Assembly (NCBI GenBank): GCA_017548425.1
Contig: JAFZAB010000130.1
Span: forward strand, 1-34,732
Reading direction: 5' to 3'
From: Victivallales bacterium
Lineage (GTDB): Bacteria; Verrucomicrobiota; Lentisphaeria; Oligosphaerales; Oligosphaeraceae
Length of the DNA: 34,732 bases
In this document: positions 34,027 to 34,732 of the stretch, one piece after another
Layout: every line of letters starts with the position of its first letter
Numbering within the stretch: position 1 is the first letter of the stretch
The notes under the pieces: model-generated
Told to the model about the DNA's origin: nothing
Database searches by the model: none
The model's input: only the letters and a program-made list of their open reading frames with translations
Program-made: the position numbers and the translations under genes

Positions 34027-34061
34027 AAAAAAAGGCTGTTGCGACATGATGTGCAACAGCC
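34027..34061 (-). terminator. Intrinsic terminator of the ceramidase-like gene
   Basis: Perfect 9-bp stem ggctgttgc/gcaacagcc (34034-34042 with 34053-34061), followed on the minus strand by seven T (34033-34027). It lies 27 bases after the stop. Confidence 0.9.
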
Positions 34062-34088
34062 CTTGTGAGTGTTTGTGAATATGGAAAA

Positions 34089-34732
34089 TTATTTCTTAAA
34101 TATCTCGTACATCATGACTTGGGCGCGGTCGGCCATCTTGCGGCCGGCTTCCGCTTCCAAGGCGCGGGAGAGGATCGGCTTCGCGCCGTAGGCGCCGCGT
34201 TGGGCTTGATCGGTCGTCGGAATGTATTGGAAATAACCGTTCGCAAGTTCGACAACAACTGTGAATTTCGCGGGCGACCAATGCTTGATTTCAAGGCCCC
34301 AACTGGTGAAGACTTCACCAGGCAGGCCGATGAACAGGATGTCACCACACTGCATGACTTGTACGGGAACGTGGGCGATTTCACCGTCGTGCTGCCAGTT
34401 GTCGCGTTGGACGACGAGCGGCGACAGCTTGCCTGTCGCCTTCATCTTTGCGCGTTCGGCTTCGACTTCGGCGTCCATTTCTGCGTCGCGCGTGTAGAAC
34501 GGAATGTCGAGGAAGTCGATGCGGGCCGCGATCTTGTTCGTTTCCATCGGTTCGGCTTGTTCCGTGGCGGCGATGGCGAGACCACCGATGGCGCGCCCCA
34601 TGGAGATGTTGCGTGGCAACTTGCCGGGAACGCGGCGCGACGGATGGTCGAACGACATGTTCAAATCGCCGCAGCAACCGTTCAGAAAAATGGTAACGAC
34701 ATTGTCGCCATAGACTTGCGCAATCGTCCGCC
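34089..34732 (-). CDS. Neutral/alkaline ceramidase-like protein, C-terminal part (5' end outside window)
   Basis: The frame is open to the right edge, so only the last 213 codons are seen. The sequence TIFLNGCCGDLNM, ILFIGLPGEVFTSWGLEIK, and FTVVVELANGYFQYIPT resembles the neutral/alkaline non-lysosomal ceramidase-type proteins that are numerous in PVC-group bacteria. These are often of unknown substrate rather than true ceramidases. The catalytic N-terminal zinc and serine region is outside the window. A TTG at 34664 is not the start, because homologous-looking sequence (RTIAQVYGDNVV) continues upstream. Own terminator downstream. Confidence 0.65.
   Translation of the reverse strand, partial: RTIAQVYGDNVVTIFLNGCCGDLNMSFDHPSRRVPGKLPRNISMGRAIGGLAIAATEQAEPMETNKIAARIDFLDIPFYTRDAEMDAEVEAERAKMKATGKLSPLVVQRDNWQHDGEIAHVPVQVMQCGDILFIGLPGEVFTSWGLEIKHWSPAKFTVVVELANGYFQYIPTTDQAQRGAYGAKPILSRALEAEAGRKMADRAQVMMYEIFKK

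Larger units (their letters stand above)
33629..34088. other. Intergenic spacer with palindrome cluster and terminator
   Basis: This 460-base spacer holds the palindrome cluster (33831-34012) and the terminator of the ceramidase-like gene (34027-34061). The part 33629-33830 is AT-rich upstream sequence of the AlbA/GHKL gene. I see no RNA gene or supported ORF in it. Confidence 0.6.

Overview
The window most likely comes from a member of the Lentisphaerota (PVC group, Victivallales-like, probably host-associated), although no rRNA or tRNA is present to prove it. The main sign is the expansion of secreted pseudopilin-like proteins with a nearly invariant [18 protein letters not shown] leader and a C-terminal H-X9-DG motif. 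Six are present, plus one chimera. Gfo/Idh/MocA oxidoreductases, DUF4091/GH123-like proteins, a ceramidase-like protein and AlbA/GHKL ATPases point the same way. The lineage call is inference.

Layout. 1-912: 3' part of an Rpn-type PD-(D/E)XK nuclease gene ending in a 12-bp tandem repeat. 1231-4729: four tandem pseudopilin paralogues on the minus strand, most with their own hairpin terminator. 4966-6945: an exported nucleoside hydrolase and an MBL-fold gene broken by one in-frame TAG and bordered by 7-bp arrays. 6930-13809 (minus): Gfo/Idh oxidoreductase, RsmB-like rRNA methyltransferase, GH32 fructan hydrolase, UDP-glucuronate decarboxylase, LemA and a membrane HExxH peptidase. 13972-16642: two more pseudopilins and a zinc-ribbon/DUF4190/H-X9-DG chimera lying between 35-bp direct repeats. 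16681-23872 (minus): a glyS, S41 protease, dapB and GH123-like series. 24064-26422 (plus): an epimerase and a second Gfo/Idh enzyme. 26499-28061 (minus): an exported MBL-fold protein. 28457-29585 (minus): a compact overlapping three-gene operon (DUF3791, DUF3990, helical protein fused to a helix-turn-helix) that looks like a toxin-antitoxin or defence module. 29826-31924 (plus): an atypical SDR translationally coupled to a DapA-family aldolase. 32027-33628 (minus): an AlbA/GHKL-ATPase regulator with a 21-bp repeat linker. 33831-34012: a dense palindrome cluster. 34089-34732: the C-terminal part of a ceramidase-like enzyme.

The genes suggest a carbohydrate-scavenging organism (GH32, GH123-like, several sugar dehydrogenases and epimerases, nucleoside hydrolase) with housekeeping genes interspersed. 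The most unusual signal is non-coding. Intergenic spacers carry short arrays with periods of 7, 8, 9 or 10 bp. At both convergent gene junctions in the window the stop codons of both genes lie inside the array. The clearest case has CTAG at exactly 8-bp spacing eleven times between two stop codons. These arrays, a two-copy structured intergenic repeat, and the palindrome cluster are the parts most likely to be undescribed.
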